From an uncultured Oribacterium sp. (GTDB lineage Bacteria > Bacillota > Clostridia > Lachnospirales > Lachnospiraceae), in NCBI GenBank assembly GCA_934279105.1, contig CAKQWR010000107.1, positions 1 to 6,736 of the forward strand: a stretch of 6,736 nt of DNA, given 5' to 3'. The notes below the pieces were generated by a model that was given only the letters and a program-made list of their open reading frames with translations, ran no database searches and was not told the origin of the DNA. The position numbers were made by a program, and so were the translations under genes. Positions 6,641 to 6,736 of the stretch are shown here, piece after piece (positions within the stretch are counted from its first letter, which is position 1; each line of letters begins with the position of its first letter).

Positions 6641-6668
6641 ATTATAATCGTATCTATCATATCGACAA
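6641..6668 (-). promoter_or_regulatory. hsdM: Likely promoter of the hsdM-hsdR operon
   Basis: On the minus strand a perfect -10 TATAAT (6641-6646) and a -35-like TTGTCG (6663-6668) are 16 bp apart. Transcription would start about 15-20 bases before the hsdM ATG, just upstream of its ribosome binding site. This suggests hsdM is the first gene of its transcript, although read-through from a gene beyond the right edge cannot be excluded. Confidence 0.65.
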
Positions 6669-6681
6669 AAGCTTATTTGTC
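6664..6681. promoter_or_regulatory. Candidate operator dyad over the hsdM -35 box
   Basis: GACAAA (6664-6669) and TTTGTC (6676-6681) are perfect inverted 6-bp arms around a 6-bp centre. The left arm overlaps the -35 element of the hsdM promoter, a position where a dimeric repressor would block transcription. No regulator gene is visible in the window. The remaining bases to the right (6682-6736) show no gene start or other feature that I can support. Confidence 0.35.
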
Positions 6682-6736
6682 AGCCTGTTTTTTGCTATAA
6701 ATCCGACATGCTGTGCATCAAGCAATTTTGATTTGT

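Noticed and set aside
6657..6734. An open minus-strand frame running in from the right edge and ending in TGA at 6657-6659, possibly the tail of an upstream gene such as hsdS
   Set aside because: Only 25 codons are visible, which is expected by chance, and the ending does not resemble a typical HsdS C-terminus. The hsdM promoter overlaps it. Sequence beyond the edge would settle it.

Overview
This window looks like part of an accessory or defence-type region from a Firmicute, possibly a gut-associated Clostridia/Lachnospiraceae relative. The evidence is strong AGGAGG-type ribosome binding sites, consensus -10 boxes (TATAAT), intrinsic hairpin terminators and a mid-range, mosaic G+C content. 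The taxonomic call is an inference from style, not from a marker gene.

Layout, left to right. Bases 1-409 (+) hold the C-terminal end of a DUF4143-type AAA ATPase, followed by a strong hairpin terminator. Bases 637-1207 (+) hold a compact type II toxin-antitoxin module: a Phd/YefM-like antitoxin overlapping a RelE/ParE-like toxin that starts with GTG. Its promoter (569-596) carries three ATGATA repeats at 11-bp spacing, a plausible autoregulatory operator. The module is bracketed by two imperfect direct repeats of about 85 bp (413-497 and 1220-1305). Each repeat contains a near-identical terminator hairpin plus about 40 bp of following sequence.

The rest of the window is a minus-strand operon read from right to left: promoter (6641-6668), hsdM (6617-5076), hsdR (5050-1679), then a small SdpI-family membrane protein gene (1667-1287). 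These encode the methylation and restriction/translocation subunits of a Type I restriction-modification system. The SdpI-family gene's ribosome binding site lies on the end of hsdR. No specificity subunit (hsdS) is present between hsdM and hsdR or downstream. It must lie beyond the right edge, lie elsewhere in the genome, or be missing.

How the parts fit. HsdM and HsdR need an HsdS to recognise DNA, so the locus is functionally incomplete as seen. The SdpI-family gene is positioned as a third operon member, which is unusual. The toxin-antitoxin module (about 43% G+C in hand counts) sits between two genes of about 58% G+C and within direct repeats, which suggests it was inserted or arose by a duplication event. 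No wholly new system can be proved here. The most distinctive points are the hsdM-hsdR-sdpI-like operon without hsdS, the repeat-bracketed toxin-antitoxin module, and a 10-mer shared between the toxin-antitoxin and hsdM promoters.
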